Positions 1-11,879 of a DNA stretch of 64,000 nucleotides are shown one piece after another. Source of the stretch: Diprion similis (lineage: Eukaryota; Arthropoda; Insecta; Hymenoptera; Diprionidae). Positions within the stretch are counted from its first letter, which is position 1, and the number at the start of each line of letters is the position of its first letter. The notes beneath the pieces are model-generated. The model was not told the DNA's origin. It ran no database searches and worked only from the letters and a program-made list of their open reading frames with translations. A program made the translations under genes and the position numbers. The stretch lies in assembly GCF_021155765.1 (NCBI RefSeq), contig NC_060106.1:15340031-15404030 (forward strand), given 5' to 3'.

Positions 1-145
1 TGTGATTAGATGACGATTAGATGATTATGAAAGTATTACTTCACACAGTTTCTTTCTCATTTTATAAATATGACGCAATTGATACGTGAACTCGGAGCGA
101 GGACGATCGTATTCTCGTTTTATTATGTGTCCTTTTTAATTTCAG
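1..145 (+). other. Intron upstream of the first visible receptor exon
   Basis: This stretch ends in a pyrimidine-rich tract and an AG acceptor at 144-145. An ATG at 70 opens a frame that runs into the receptor exon, but the acceptor-like tract and the phase of the exon (two bases complete a split codon) suggest the true N-terminal exon lies before the window. Nothing else was recognised here. Confidence 0.5.
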
Positions 146-3100
146 ACAACCTTTACGACGTGCCAGCTGGTCTGATAGCTCTGCTGAGTATCTGCTACGG
201 AAGTATTTCCATCTTGGCGGTCGTCGGAAACGCCTTGGTGATGTGGATCGTCGCTACTTCCAGACGCATGCAGAGCGTCACAAATTGTTTTATCGCCAAT
301 CTCGCCCTAGCCGATATCGTTATTGGACTCTTTGCTATTCCTTTTCAGGTGAGACGATAATCGTTGATCGTAATTTTATGTGGCGAGAGCGAATCGGCCG
401 GATATATCCTTCAACTGAGAGTTATTTGCATCAGTGATACTAAATATAAATAAAACTAGACATCTTCTAGTATAAAGAAAATAAAGTTGAACAATTTATG
501 ATTGAAAGTTTAAAACTGATTAAATTCCGGTGTTTTTCATCACATTTTCATTTTTTTTATTCTCATTGCTCAGTTATTATCAAGGTTTCAATCATAAAAC
601 TTTTCCTAATAAATTGTTTACATCTTAATATTAGCTTGTGTTGCGCAAGTTTCCTCAGATTCATTTCCATCACGTAGAAGGAATGTTGTTCAATCCATGT
701 TCACCATCATTCGTGGAAATAACATTACTGGAAGTTTTTCCCTTTTCCTAAGCTTTTATTTAGACCAACAAGCTGGTTTGTCCTTAATGGTGCGACTCTC
801 ACCTTAAAGAGCTGACCCAAACCTTTTTGCTTCACAGTTTCAGGCCGCTTTGTTGCAGAGATGGAACCTCCCATACTTTATGTGTGCGTTCTGTCCCTTC
901 GTCCAGGTCCTTTCCGTCAACGTGTCGGTCTTCACCCTCACTGCAATCGCCGTTGACCGTCATCGAGCGATTCTCAAGCCATTGAGGTAAATTTTAATAT
1001 ATTCCAAAGCCTGTGTCAAATCAAAAATCGTTTGGTGGGTACAAAATTTTCGCTCACAATCAGAGGAACAAAATTATCAGTTTTCATTCGACATACCTTC
1101 ACATTTTCACAAAATCGTGACAATTATTTCCAACAATCGGCAGATATCTTTTTGCATGTATAAGTTCGTGCGTTGGTGGCAAATTTTTCATCTAAAGATT
1201 ACTTGAGAATGGTTGAACCGGTTTAGGTGGGACTTTGTCCGCTGATTTGAATCCGTTTAACTAGGAATTGATATAAAATTTGAAGTCGAACGAGTCTCTC
1301 TCGATTTATTTGCAAAAGTGAAAGTCACTTTGTTTTCTTCTATTTTCAGAAATTCAGAGAACAGTGAAAAGTTCTAGAGCAAGTTTTTTGGGAGACTCAA
1401 TTTTATCCGCTATTTTGTGCGACATATTTTCTATCGGTATCGTTAAGTTGTATAAAAAAAGAAAACATACGTGAATCAAAATTAATGACTCATGGAACGA
1501 AAGATATTGATAAATTTCTGTAACATTATCCAAATGGTGGAAGAACCGGAAAAATCTAAGTCAGCAATTACAGTCAAGTTTGTAAAAGGGTTTAAGTTTG
1601 TCTCCAAATATAGAATAAAACTCGACAAGCCTTTAGGCTAGACATGATATAAGACGTAACTATTTGCCAATTATCCTGAAGGCTTACTGGGACTTTCAGC
1701 GGAATCGTATAAACGTGAAAATAATACACATTCATACATATATATATATGTATTTATGGGTACTACTGAAAGCTTCAATGATACAGGATATTGATCTCGT
1801 GATAATAAAATTTTCAAGATCCAACTCCGCCATTCAAGTTCAATATTACTGCAGAGTTTCCGGTCTACCGTTACGTCCGTTTCATATCACGAGGAAAAAG
1901 CCCTTCTAGAACGGCTTTTCCATTCCCTATTGGTTATAATGTTTCTGTGGATATAGGTGTACTCTATAAAGGTGGTAAGATAGAGTCCGGGTATATTTTT
2001 GAAGGTCAAGCTATCGTACGTGATCAAAATGATGCGAGTGAGTGGAAAAAGCTTTTAGCAATTGGATCGAGGTAAATATGATACATAGTGCAATGGATGC
2101 GAAAACTTTCGTAAAAAGCTACTTACTCTTGCCTGAATAAGACCAAACCGAAAAAGATAAAATTTGACGCGAGAACCACAAATATTTACGATCCGGGCGC
2201 GAAATCATACCGCTTATTGTATCGTGACAGATTTTCGTGTCTAAACTGAAGGTAAAACCACGGTCATAAAACGAAGGAAAAGGAAAGAATAAAGAAAAAA
2301 ATTAGTGGCGTGTATGCTTTACATAAACCGCATACGATTCAACCCTTAAAAAACCACATAACACCAAATTATTCGTTTTAACTTTGTGTACCTACGTACT
2401 GTTAGCGTTATTTCATTGCTTTTAACTCATTCGAAGAGTTTTACTTTTTCCTCTTCCCTATTTTTCTGCCATCCAATTAAGTCTGGATTTACCCTTTTTC
2501 ATCATGAAAATCACCCCGGTGAGACAGCTCCGTTTTCCGCTAAGCTTCAGTCAGTATTAATCAGAAGGATCAGAGTGTTGGTCCAGAGGATTTAAATATA
2601 CGGAGGCGGAGATTCATCGTGTACTCGATGTTATAATTTCCTGTTACCCTGAGCTTTTTACTCTCCTCCCTATATTTCAGCGTCAAGGTAACGCGTCATA
2701 ACGATATTTTGATACAGCACACACTTTACGTATTATTTACTCTCGTTCAGATGCATGCATGCATCCACAAGAAATAATATTTTACCAAAATAATTTATTA
2801 CTCCAACAGAGTATCAGTCAAGTTATCACTGTTATGATTACATCCGTTCAACGAGAAGCAATTACGGCCGTAAAATTATTTCAATTTCGTTACGGAGACA
2901 GATTGTTATTTAGGTTAAAATAACTTCAACCTCTCGTACTTGGCACTTCAAACGGGTTTATCGTACACACCCTCGCAAGGGTTTTAAAAAATTACGCACC
3001 AATACGCACGAGATGGATCAAAATATTTCTCGTAACCTCGAGTAACTATAATTCAACGAAGACCTTCGCCACCTTACTTATCGAGATGCAGCAGCCGTAG

Positions 3101-6100
3101 GAAAGCTACTTCGATTAATTATCGAGCTCGAGGTTTTGATTATACACTCAAACGCCTCAAAATGTACGATAATAATATTCCAAAGAGTCTGAATCTCGAT
3201 TCATGTCCCTATTTTTTATTTTTTATTTAATTCTTACAGATAAATTTGGGTTCCGAAAAAACGATTCCTGCAATTTGATGGAATCTGTGTATCTTTTCCG
3301 TTTGTTTCAGTCAAATTATCCCGACTTTTCTGATATAAATCTACGGAAACCGCATTCTGTAAAAATATGAAGCAGCTCGAAACGTAACGTTTTATTTACA
3401 CGGATTATTTACGACCGGATCTTCTCCGCACCCCTCGAGGAACCAGAATTTAGCTGACCAGTGTGCGACCTAGAAATTGCATCCATGCACTGGATTTACC
3501 TGGAAGTCTGAGCTGCAAGACGGTGTTTATTGATCGTTCAAATAAAGAGTGCGTTTCGATATTTATTTTGCTGCTGAAATTATTGCACAGCCTCAATCGC
3601 TTTTTTTTTTATTTTTGCCTCGATTTCACGATCTGGTATAACTGAAGTTGTGGACTTGTTAATTAAATTGCAGCGATAACAGATGAGAATTAGCGGGAAC
3701 GAGAGAGAGAGAGAGAAGAGAAAAAATTAAAACTTACTCCATTAATGCAGAGTGAAAAATCGAGCTGCATTATTAGCTGTCAATGTTTTGCATGAGTTTT
3801 GATTGGGGAGAAAGTTTGATTGGTTTTAAAAAAGGATCGGATTGATTTGCTAGATGGCTTCGTTTTCAGCGGTTGATATGAAAAGCAGCTTGAATATCAA
3901 ATTGCGTATTTCGTACCAGCATCCAGTGATTCTCTCTTCCCTGTAATTCCGTCGTTTTCATAATTTCATGAACTCGTCAATTTTTTCTGGTTGTAGGACG
4001 TTTTAGCGTTATAATTGCTTGGTGGAATTAAAAAAAAAAATTAAACCGAGTGTGAACTTTAGAAACTAAAGTGGGGGTCCATCAGGTTTATTCATTCAAA
4101 ATAAATCGAAAAGACATTATCCTTGGATTATATACGCTGGTGAAATTCGAGAATTAGTACCAGCTGTGACCGGGATGCTTTAGATGATTATTATTGTTAT
4201 CCTCGTCACCGCTCGTCTCAAGTCAAATTTTCATCTACCTAAATTACAAAAGTTATGTACCAGGTAAATGATCATTCTCACAAATCAAGCTTAATGCGCA
4301 ATTTCAAAGTCTGTCCAAATTATCAGAAGAATTATTATTGTTTCAGATGGATGGAGGTATTACTTAAACGATTGCAATCACTCACCCATTAAAAGGCATA
4401 AATAATCATGCACTTTTCCGCTTTTTCAGCTTCAAAACTTTTCGACTGACTTGTTATACTCGTATTTTTAACCATTTCTGCACTGACGGGAAATTTATAC
4501 AGTGAAAAATTTAACGCTATCTGTAATTTTCATTTCAGCGCAAGACCCAGCAAGTTCAGAGCTAAAATCGTAATCGCTAGTATCTGGTTCTTCGGTGGTG
4601 CTTTGGCCGCTCCAATGGCAGTGGCTTTGCGAGTGATTATGACGCCGGAAAACTCTGGGGGTGAGTTACAATCGCAGATTATTACCTTACGCATATCAGT
4701 GTGAAATTTGAAAAAATCTGGAAAACGAGTCCTTGAAAAAATAGGAAATCTAAATTAAATCTAAGATTCAATTAAATCGTTTTATTTTTTTTTTGCTGTA
4801 TCAGTTCAGTTTAGATTTATGGAAAATCATTGCACTTTTGTCGCTTTAATACACGTGCGTGAGAATATTGGTCATATTTTTGAATCAACGCTTGTAGGAA
4901 TAAAAATCCGTGATGTCATCCTTATTATTGTTATAAAATGAAATGAGAAAATGGTTTTCCGTACCGATTTTCAGCGAAATTCACGTACGGAACACATCTA
5001 TAAGCCATTTTGTATATCGGCACTTGTAATCCGCTCGTACACGCTTCGTATACGAAATGATTACGATATTTAAAAGGGGGGACTAATTTACGTTTTTCTT
5101 TCAAGATACCTGTCAACATCCCAATTTCGCGAATTTAATGACAGTATCAGAGCGTCGATGTCGAATCAGTTAAACTCATCGCGAATTCGTAATTGACATT
5201 TATTTACTTATTCGGATTTCTGGTTTTGCAATCGTTTCCACTTGTTTGCAAATACCCACAAGGAACCACGCGGATTTTGACGAAGGAAATTCATCGTTCA
5301 AGTTCTAATTAAATTCTTCAGAAATCTGTTCAGTCGTTATTTTTCGGTAAGCTTATGCCGTGTTTATCGCAATGTGTACATTTTCACGTATCCACTACAT
5401 TCACTCAACAGTCAACGAACGAACCGACCAACCGACGGAGCGTTAATTAAATTTAATTAAGCGTACGTACCTGAGTGACTTGGAGCCTGAAAAGTGGCTA
5501 ATTAGCCAATCATCGCTTCTGCCATTCTGCAAGTTCCGTTACGCTGCACAAAATACAAGGGTTCTGTTATAAGGATATATGTATAGTGTCAGCCGAATTT
5601 CCATTTCCCACGTGGTTATGTGTATGTAAGAAATTTAATCGACAGAGTTAACGACGTAGCAAAGATTGCCAATTAATGACTCATCACAGAAGAGATTGTA
5701 TTTTCCACTTGCCAGTGACACACTGGCTCCCTTCATTCGCTTCTAAAACTCTCCTGAACGCGTGCCTGTCGTGCCAGTGTATAGATCGGCTAAATATTCT
5801 CATCAATATTAAACTCGTGTTCAAATTCTAAATTAGATCCGTTGCAGGCTGTGCAAATAACTTGTCATTTATCGCCAATGCAGACTGAAGTACCTTACGT
5901 TTTGGCCTGTAGAATTAATTATCTACGAGAAATCATAAATGAAATTAAATTGCGACGTAAATAATGATCAATTTGTTTAACAAACGCTGCTCGTGTACGT
6001 GCATACATACTTGTAATTAAAAAAGTCTAAGGAAGAGGTTTTTGCTCTTTCTCCTCGCGGAAATTTTGGATGGTAGCATTTTGTATATTTGTATAAGCTT

Positions 6101-9100
6101 GAACTTTTCGAGTCTCCAAACTTTACTATAATGGAGTTAACTTTTGTTAATTGAAATAATAATAAAACTTGTTTTAATTTGAATTAAACTTTCCTTTGCA
6201 CGCGGTAGACTTTGTGAATTACCGCGTGCAAAAATTCTAATGTATAATAATAAAAGTTGTTTACGATTCAACCGTTGTGGATTCAGAGTCCAAACAAAGA
6301 ATCCCGGGTTCTATAAAGCAACCGGTGATTAATTTTTGAAAGGCATACGAAATCACTGTTTTTCGCACAGAACGCACCGCTGTTTTTTACTTTCAGCTGG
6401 CCGACCTCATCTCAAGCCCTTCTGTCGGAACCAAAACATGTCCGAAAGCTCAATGCTGATCTACAGAGCGCTGCTTGGCTTTCTTCAATATCTTACACCC
6501 CTTTTTGTAATATCCTGCGTTTACGCACGCATGGCGTTCAGGCTGTGGGGAAGCAGAGCACCCGGAAATGCTCAGGACTCTCGCGACGCCAACCTGATGA
6601 AGAATAAGAAGAAGGTGAGTTCCGAGACTGGATCTTTCCTCGATCTCTTCGGCTATTTTAGAAAAATAACTTCATCGTAATATCGAAAATGAAATTTTAA
6701 AGGAAACAGTCAAGCTTGCGTACTTAGTTTTCGTTTTTTTCTTTATAACTTTCCCGATAAATTTTTTCAAAAGTCTTCGAGATGTATACTCGATAAAATT
6801 CTTCTCAAACTCAACTCCACTCGCGGAGAGGATTCGGTACATGTTAAAGGTGAGGTATGTATGTATTCATCTTTCTACCAGACTTCGCTATACGACGTAC
6901 GTTATACGAATACATATTTACTTACGTGTTGTCTGGTACATAAACGAAAGGGGATAACGCGAGATCAACATAATCAGATAACTTCGAAACTTTCGGAACT
7001 GAAAGAAGCTGAGTATATCTATATATGTAATTCGCTTTCGGGATAAGCCTCGGTAAAAACGTATGTACCAAGTTATACACATACGTGTCTACAAGTAAGC
7101 GATGTCACAAGGTATTACATACGCTACATACGTGTCGGGAAACGCTATATAAGCACGAGACGTTGGCTAAAAGTTGTTTACCAACTGCAAAAAGCTCCGA
7201 GTTTAATCTTCCGTAAGAAAGATAAGATGATCGTATTTATATATTATATATCTATACAGTATAAAAATCGAGACTGTTTTTTGATGCTTTATCCGGTACT
7301 TTTACAACAACAACAACAACAATAAAATCGCCAACGGTTATGTGTAAAACATTTTATGCAATATTTCACTCATTTCTTGCCTTGTCTAGTGAGCACAATA
7401 GTAGGTATCCTGTTCAAACTGATTATGACAGACATCCTTATTTCACCGTGCATGAAATGCTTTTCCATTCTGTCAGGAACGCGTGCATATAAATGCAAAT
7501 TCCTACAAGGTACGTCGCGAAAGAAGTTTTTTTTTAAGTATATAGTAGAATTTTCAAAACCTGTGAAATTTTTCTGGACCGTGAAATCTGCAGGATAGAA
7601 TGCGAAGAATTTCACAGGTACTTTGTAAGCATAATACCTACGAGGTGATGGACGGGAAGACATTCACCGAATTCTCCGACTTTTCCTGCCTGGTTCTATC
7701 ACTGGAACCAGTCGGCGGAAGATAATTGTTGACGTATACGGGAGAGAGCAGGATATTTGAATACAATACGAATCCTGTCGACTTTGTAGCGCGTCCTCTT
7801 TTATTTACCTTCTCACGTGAAATGAGACTCGAAAATTTTCCCTATTTCGATCGTAAATACTTCTTGCGTATCAGTCGAGTCAGTTTTCTTTCGCAAAAAT
7901 GCGGCTGGTGACATTTGGCAAAAGGACAAAAGTGGCGAAGCGTTCGGTAGTCAACCCAATCGATGTTGACTCCACGCACTTTGCTTTTTGTCCTGTGTAT
8001 AACAGTGGAAGAGAACGTAACTTGGGAAGGATACAGTTACCAATTCGGTAACCAGATCCGTAGCTTTATCCTTGATCCCATCATCAACTCTATATATTAC
8101 AACAACTTGTTAGTTACCCGGCTAATTAACACCAGTCAACTCCTGCACGGAGCGCGATTCAGCCGACGCGACGCTGTAATATCCGGCAGACTGTTTATCG
8201 TCGCTAAATTTTTAATTACTACCCTTCTGTTCTATCGCACTTAAGGGGAGTCGAAAGGTTACCTTATCAAAAAAGTTTGCAAAAACTGCAGGAAGGACGT
8301 GTTTTGCATCAACTTGCTTTGAACGCCATTCGTTTCAAAAAGTTCAGTTTATTCCAGGAGGTGCAAAAATTTTGTACTTTGTGTCCGCAGGTAATTAAGA
8401 TGTTGGTGATCGTCGTCGCACTGTTCGCCGTGTGTTGGCTGCCACTCCAGACCTACAACGTACTGCAATACACTTATCCTGAAATCAACGAGTAAGTTGC
8501 ATGAAGAAATTTTCGTGACATTTTGTAAATTACAAATATCAACTCGTGCATCACGTTTTTGCAAGATTGGATGCGTTATTGTGTCAATAACGTACCTGCT
8601 GAGTAACTTTTGTCCGTGTTGGTTTGCGAAAATTGCTGAAGGAAATTCCTGCAAGCTGATAACAATTAACAGACAATGTAATTCATAGGATTGGCGATGG
8701 TATGAAACACCGTTTTATGCTCTAGTCTTTTCGTGTTTCCGCAGGCCGGTTTAATAATGGCATAAAAAGCTAAAACCATCTACAGTATTTCATTTCCGAT
8801 GGAAATCCCATTCTGAAAATGCATATATTGCTGCTGCAATATAAAATTCCTATCCATTACTGCTTGCACGTGTAAACATGCATATGTAGAAGCCAAATAT
8901 GAATATTTGCCGAAGGCTATTCCCTCGAACATCGTTCCCTCCAAAGAGGGCGAATATTGAAAAACACTTTCGCAGTACTTTGGTATAGATTGAGAATCTC
9001 CTAGTATTCGAATATAAGTCGATGATAAGTTTTATAACTGACTGAAAACCTAAGAAGCTTTTCAGAATTGACCAATTATCATCATCATTATTATTACTCT

Positions 9101-11141
9101 ATCTATTTTCTTCTATCTGCGATTTTTTTTCATTGACACAAAATTAAACACGTGTTATCCGTCGATTTCCAATAGTTTCTTTTTTTTTTTTTTTTTTTTT
9201 AGTTATCGTCGATTCCGTTATAAGGGACTGTGTACGAGGTATTCTGATTCAAGGAGAGGTAGTCTTGGGTATAGGATTGAGAATTGGTGATATCGTCGAT
9301 GAGGCAAAGAGTTTGAATTCAACCTAATCTGATGATTACTCAAATTCCAGGTACAGATACATCAACATCATTTGGTTCTGCTGCGATTGGCTGGCTATGT
9401 CAAATAGCTGTTACAACCCTTTCATCTACGGTATTTACAACGTAAGTAAAAATACTTTATCACATACTCATTCCGGTTAGCACATGTACGATTTACGATC
9501 GCAAAGTACTTTTTCAATTGGCGAAAACATTAACCCAAGGACTTTCATTGCTTATGTATTCTTTTCGCCCTAAAAACAACAAACCGTGTATTCAACTTTT
9601 ATCACAGAGAGTAACGACCCTCCGTTAAAAGCTTGATATCGTTTGATTAACGACTTGAGGGCATCAGCGCCTTAGCCTCGATCATAAAAGTTTGTTTTAC
9701 GTGCGGTTTAGCTTTTGAAAATCCTCTCCTTTCGAAATTGCTGCTAATAACAATTTCTAAGTGGAAATTCCCTCTCGCGAAATTGTGATAAATGCTACGC
9801 AAAGTTGAGACAACACTAATGACTCAGCGAGGTTTCCTCATGGATAAAATTAATTTTATCGACATCGTGTATCGCCCTGAAATCACCGCGATATTCAAAT
9901 GGATGTAATTCATTTAAGAAACTCATCAATTTTCGTTCAACATGTTTTTTGCAGGAAAAGTTCAAGCGGGAATTTCAGCAACGGTGTCCCTTCAGACATC
10001 GGCAATGGTCGGCCAGCCCACCAATGGATAGTCTTGATCTTGATAAAACGCAGTCCACCAGAACTTCGATCAGGTACATCCTCAGGTGCTTGTTTCATTT
10101 ATTGCACAAAGTAAGGTCGCGAGGCTGCACGCTGTGTTTTCCACTGTAGGGATGTAGTTCTAATTAAAATTTTCAAAATTGTCTTTTCACTCAATTAACA
10201 TTAAGTTTTCCTCCAATATTCCAGACAGTTTTAAGGTTAGTTACAAGCTTATGGTATCCTTCGAAATTGTCGGGAATCACACTAAATCTTAACACTTGCA
10301 ATATCGTTTAGTAGGTTTAAAAAATCGCATCAAATCCTTCGAAATATCAAGTTTGAAGTATCCATTCTCTTTGAATATTCTCACTTCTTACTATAATCGA
10401 AAAATGCGGTTCTGGGTACAAAATAAAGACAAGTGCCGTAACTGTAATCGATGTCGAAACCTTATTTGGTTATTGAAAGAAATGTAAGAGACTAAACAAA
10501 CAGATTTATTTTGCAACAGCCGTAAAATAGGTACAGTATTAAAAACTGTATAAATTACCTCGAATACTTACTTGTGACGAAAATTTTCTTGCAATGACAG
10601 CAGCATTCAGACTGTAATTGACAAATATAAATTCATTTTATTATAATTTCCGATGGCTACAATAAAAAATGAAGCATTTCTCAGTGTGTGCAAAAAACTA
10701 TTGAATCCCAGGCAAGGTTTGGCAAGGCAATGTCTCTTCAAAAACGGCGAGCTGCGTCGCGAGCTGCGGTGCCTTTGGGGTGACCCCATAGATTTCTAAG
10801 TCATGAGAACCTTATGTGTAGGATTTTTAGAACACGTAATGAATTCCAAAGTCAGATTTTTCTTCGCAAGGTACGATTGGCGGCGACCAGCCTCGGGCGG
10901 ATGTCCGGCCACAGCTTCCTTCTACCGCGGCGTGTCTGTTAGAGGACCGTCACGTTTACCCGGCAAAGGAATCGACGCCACAAATCGCACCCTTTCGGCG
11001 TCCAGATGCTGCGTCCGGAACGGAAACGGCGCCCTCGCAAACGCACCGAAAAGTCCGAACACCGCCGCTGAGCTTTACGTCTTCGCATCCGGGAGGCACA
11101 AGCACACCAGCGATTTCAGCTCGCAGGAACTCTGCCTCTAA
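146..11141 (+). CDS. Lkr: Leucokinin (myokinin) receptor, class A GPCR, 5' exon(s) missing
   Basis: Receptor for insect kinin neuropeptides, a plasma-membrane GPCR; in other insects it acts in renal (Malpighian tubule) and neural signalling. Eight exons join in frame: 146-348, 838-986, 4539-4660, 6397-6614, 8391-8491, 9351-9441, 9955-10073 and 10871-11141, giving 423 visible residues plus stop. TM1 and TM2 are in the first exon, TM3 with the DRH motif (DRY variant) in the second, TM4 in the third, extracellular loop 2 (Cys) and TM5 in the fourth, TM6 with CWLP in the fifth, TM7 with NPFIY in the sixth, and the cytoplasmic tail in the last two. Motifs such as PFQFQAALLQ, LRLW-like FRLWGS, APGNAQDSRD and CCDWLAMSNSCYNPF match insect leucokinin receptors as I recall them. 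The start codon is outside the window. The last exon is chosen because it keeps phase and ends in a stop; its tail is Arg/Ser-rich and the least certain part. Confidence 0.87.
987..4538 (+). other. Large receptor intron
   Basis: A 3.55-kb intron between the TM3 and TM4 exons, bounded by a GT donor at 987 and an AG acceptor at 4537-4538. It is AT-rich with scattered short ORFs that show no conserved motif. A short alternating GCAT run near 2752-2763 and short GA and A runs are the only repeats noticed. No embedded gene was recognised. Confidence 0.6.
4661..6396 (+). other. Receptor intron with a strong hairpin
   Basis: A 1.7-kb intron with a GTGAGT donor and a TTTCAG acceptor. It contains an 18-bp self-complementary AT tract near 5443-5460 and a perfect 13-bp inverted repeat at 6195-6232 (separate entry). 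No coding potential was recognised. Confidence 0.6.
6195..6232. repeat. Perfect 13-bp inverted repeat with 12-nt loop
   Basis: The left arm at 6195-6207 (TTTGCACGCGGTA) and right arm at 6220-6232 are exact reverse complements, with a GC-rich core unlike the AT-rich intron around it. It could form a cruciform or an RNA hairpin 165 bases upstream of the TM5 exon. Its function is unknown. Confidence 0.7.
6615..8390 (+). other. Receptor intron
   Basis: A 1.8-kb intron between the TM5 and TM6 exons. It holds an ACA-triplet microsatellite at 7304-7323 and a 12-bp inverted repeat (7559-7570 against 7608-7619). ORFs on both strands around 7.36-7.66 kb look like chance frames. No embedded gene was recognised. 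Confidence 0.55.
7304..7323. repeat. (ACA)n microsatellite
   Basis: About six and a half consecutive ACA triplets inside a receptor intron. The same type of run recurs at 22452-22470. Confidence 0.85.
8492..10870 (+). other. Receptor introns between TM6, TM7 and tail exons
   Basis: Three introns (8492-9350, 9442-9954, 10074-10870) interrupted by the TM7 exon 9351-9441 and the first tail exon 9955-10073. All have GT-AG borders that preserve reading phase. The first contains a poly-T tract at 9180-9200. No other features were recognised. Confidence 0.6.
9180..9200. repeat. Poly-T tract
   Basis: About 21 consecutive T residues in a receptor intron. Nothing adjacent marks it as a retroelement tail. 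Confidence 0.8.
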
Positions 11142-11541
11142 GCCAGCTTAATTGCCATGCAGATGAATACGGGGCGCGATTGAATCTCCGAGGCATAATT
11201 ATTATCAGCCGTAAACTAATCCCCGTCTTTAAGCCGGGAGCGCTCTTTAACAAGACCTTCCTTGTTACTCGCTGCGGAGTACAATTTTCCGATACAGGGT
11301 GCTGGTTCCAGTCTAAGAGCTTGCTAATTTAGGATTACGATTAGGCTTGTGTTTTAATGTGATGTACCTACAAGCACCCTTTGTTATACTCGTGTGAGAA
11401 AATTCATCTATTTTACGTATTCGCTCATAATTGTCACAAAGCAGAAAATGTCTTCTTCTTCAATTACTACCTACAGTGACGTCCTTTGTATAAATATATA
11501 TTAATTAATTTATATATAATTTTGTTGTGAATGTGAACGTG
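11142..11541. other. Receptor 3' flank, probable 3' UTR
   Basis: The AT-rich sequence after the receptor stop codon carries no clear AATAAA. The first good sense-strand AATAAA is at about 11579-11584, inside the palindromic element that follows, so the transcript may end within that element. This is an inference from position only. Confidence 0.4.
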
Positions 11542-11879
11542 ATTGAAATAATTTTGTTTTGATCTTATATTTCTTCCGAATAAAATCTGCAAATAATATA
11601 TTTTATATACATAATATACTGGGTGTCTCAGACCACCCGTCCACCCCTTCTAGAATGTGGAGAACTGATTTTTTCGAAAATTTGAAAATCCAGTATGGCT
11701 ATATCGCATCTGCCTTACTGAATTTTGAATTGAAGTCCATTTTTTGAAAAAATCAATTCTCCAGAATTTAGAAGGGGTGGACGGGTGGTCTGGCACACCC
11801 GGTATATTATTTATATTAAATATATGAATTGCAGATTTTATAAGTAAGAAATATAAAAACGGCACAAAATTATTTCAAT
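11542..11879. mobile_element. Foldback palindromic element, MITE-like
   Basis: About 338 bp whose two halves are reverse complements over most of their length. The arms begin ATTGAAATAATTTTGT on the left and mirror this on the right. They share TAAAATCTGC, then a block of about 60 bases around ACCACCCGTCCACCCCTTCT, and keep partial similarity almost to a central spacer of roughly 20 bases near 11700. The strands therefore encode look-alike peptides (both contain SDHPSTPS or PDHPSTPS). No transposase ORF and no clear target-site duplication were seen. Best read as a non-autonomous foldback or MITE-type element; genome copy number is unknown. Confidence 0.7.

Noticed and set aside
7356-7663. 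Overlapping ORFs on both strands with a shared PVKFF motif
   Set aside because: The similarity comes from a local inverted repeat (12-bp arms); outside the arms the two strands do not mirror each other as the 11.5-11.9 kb element does.
11650-11865. 71-aa - strand ORF resembling the + strand ORF of the same region
   Set aside because: Both arise from the palindromic element and neither looks like a transposase or other real protein.
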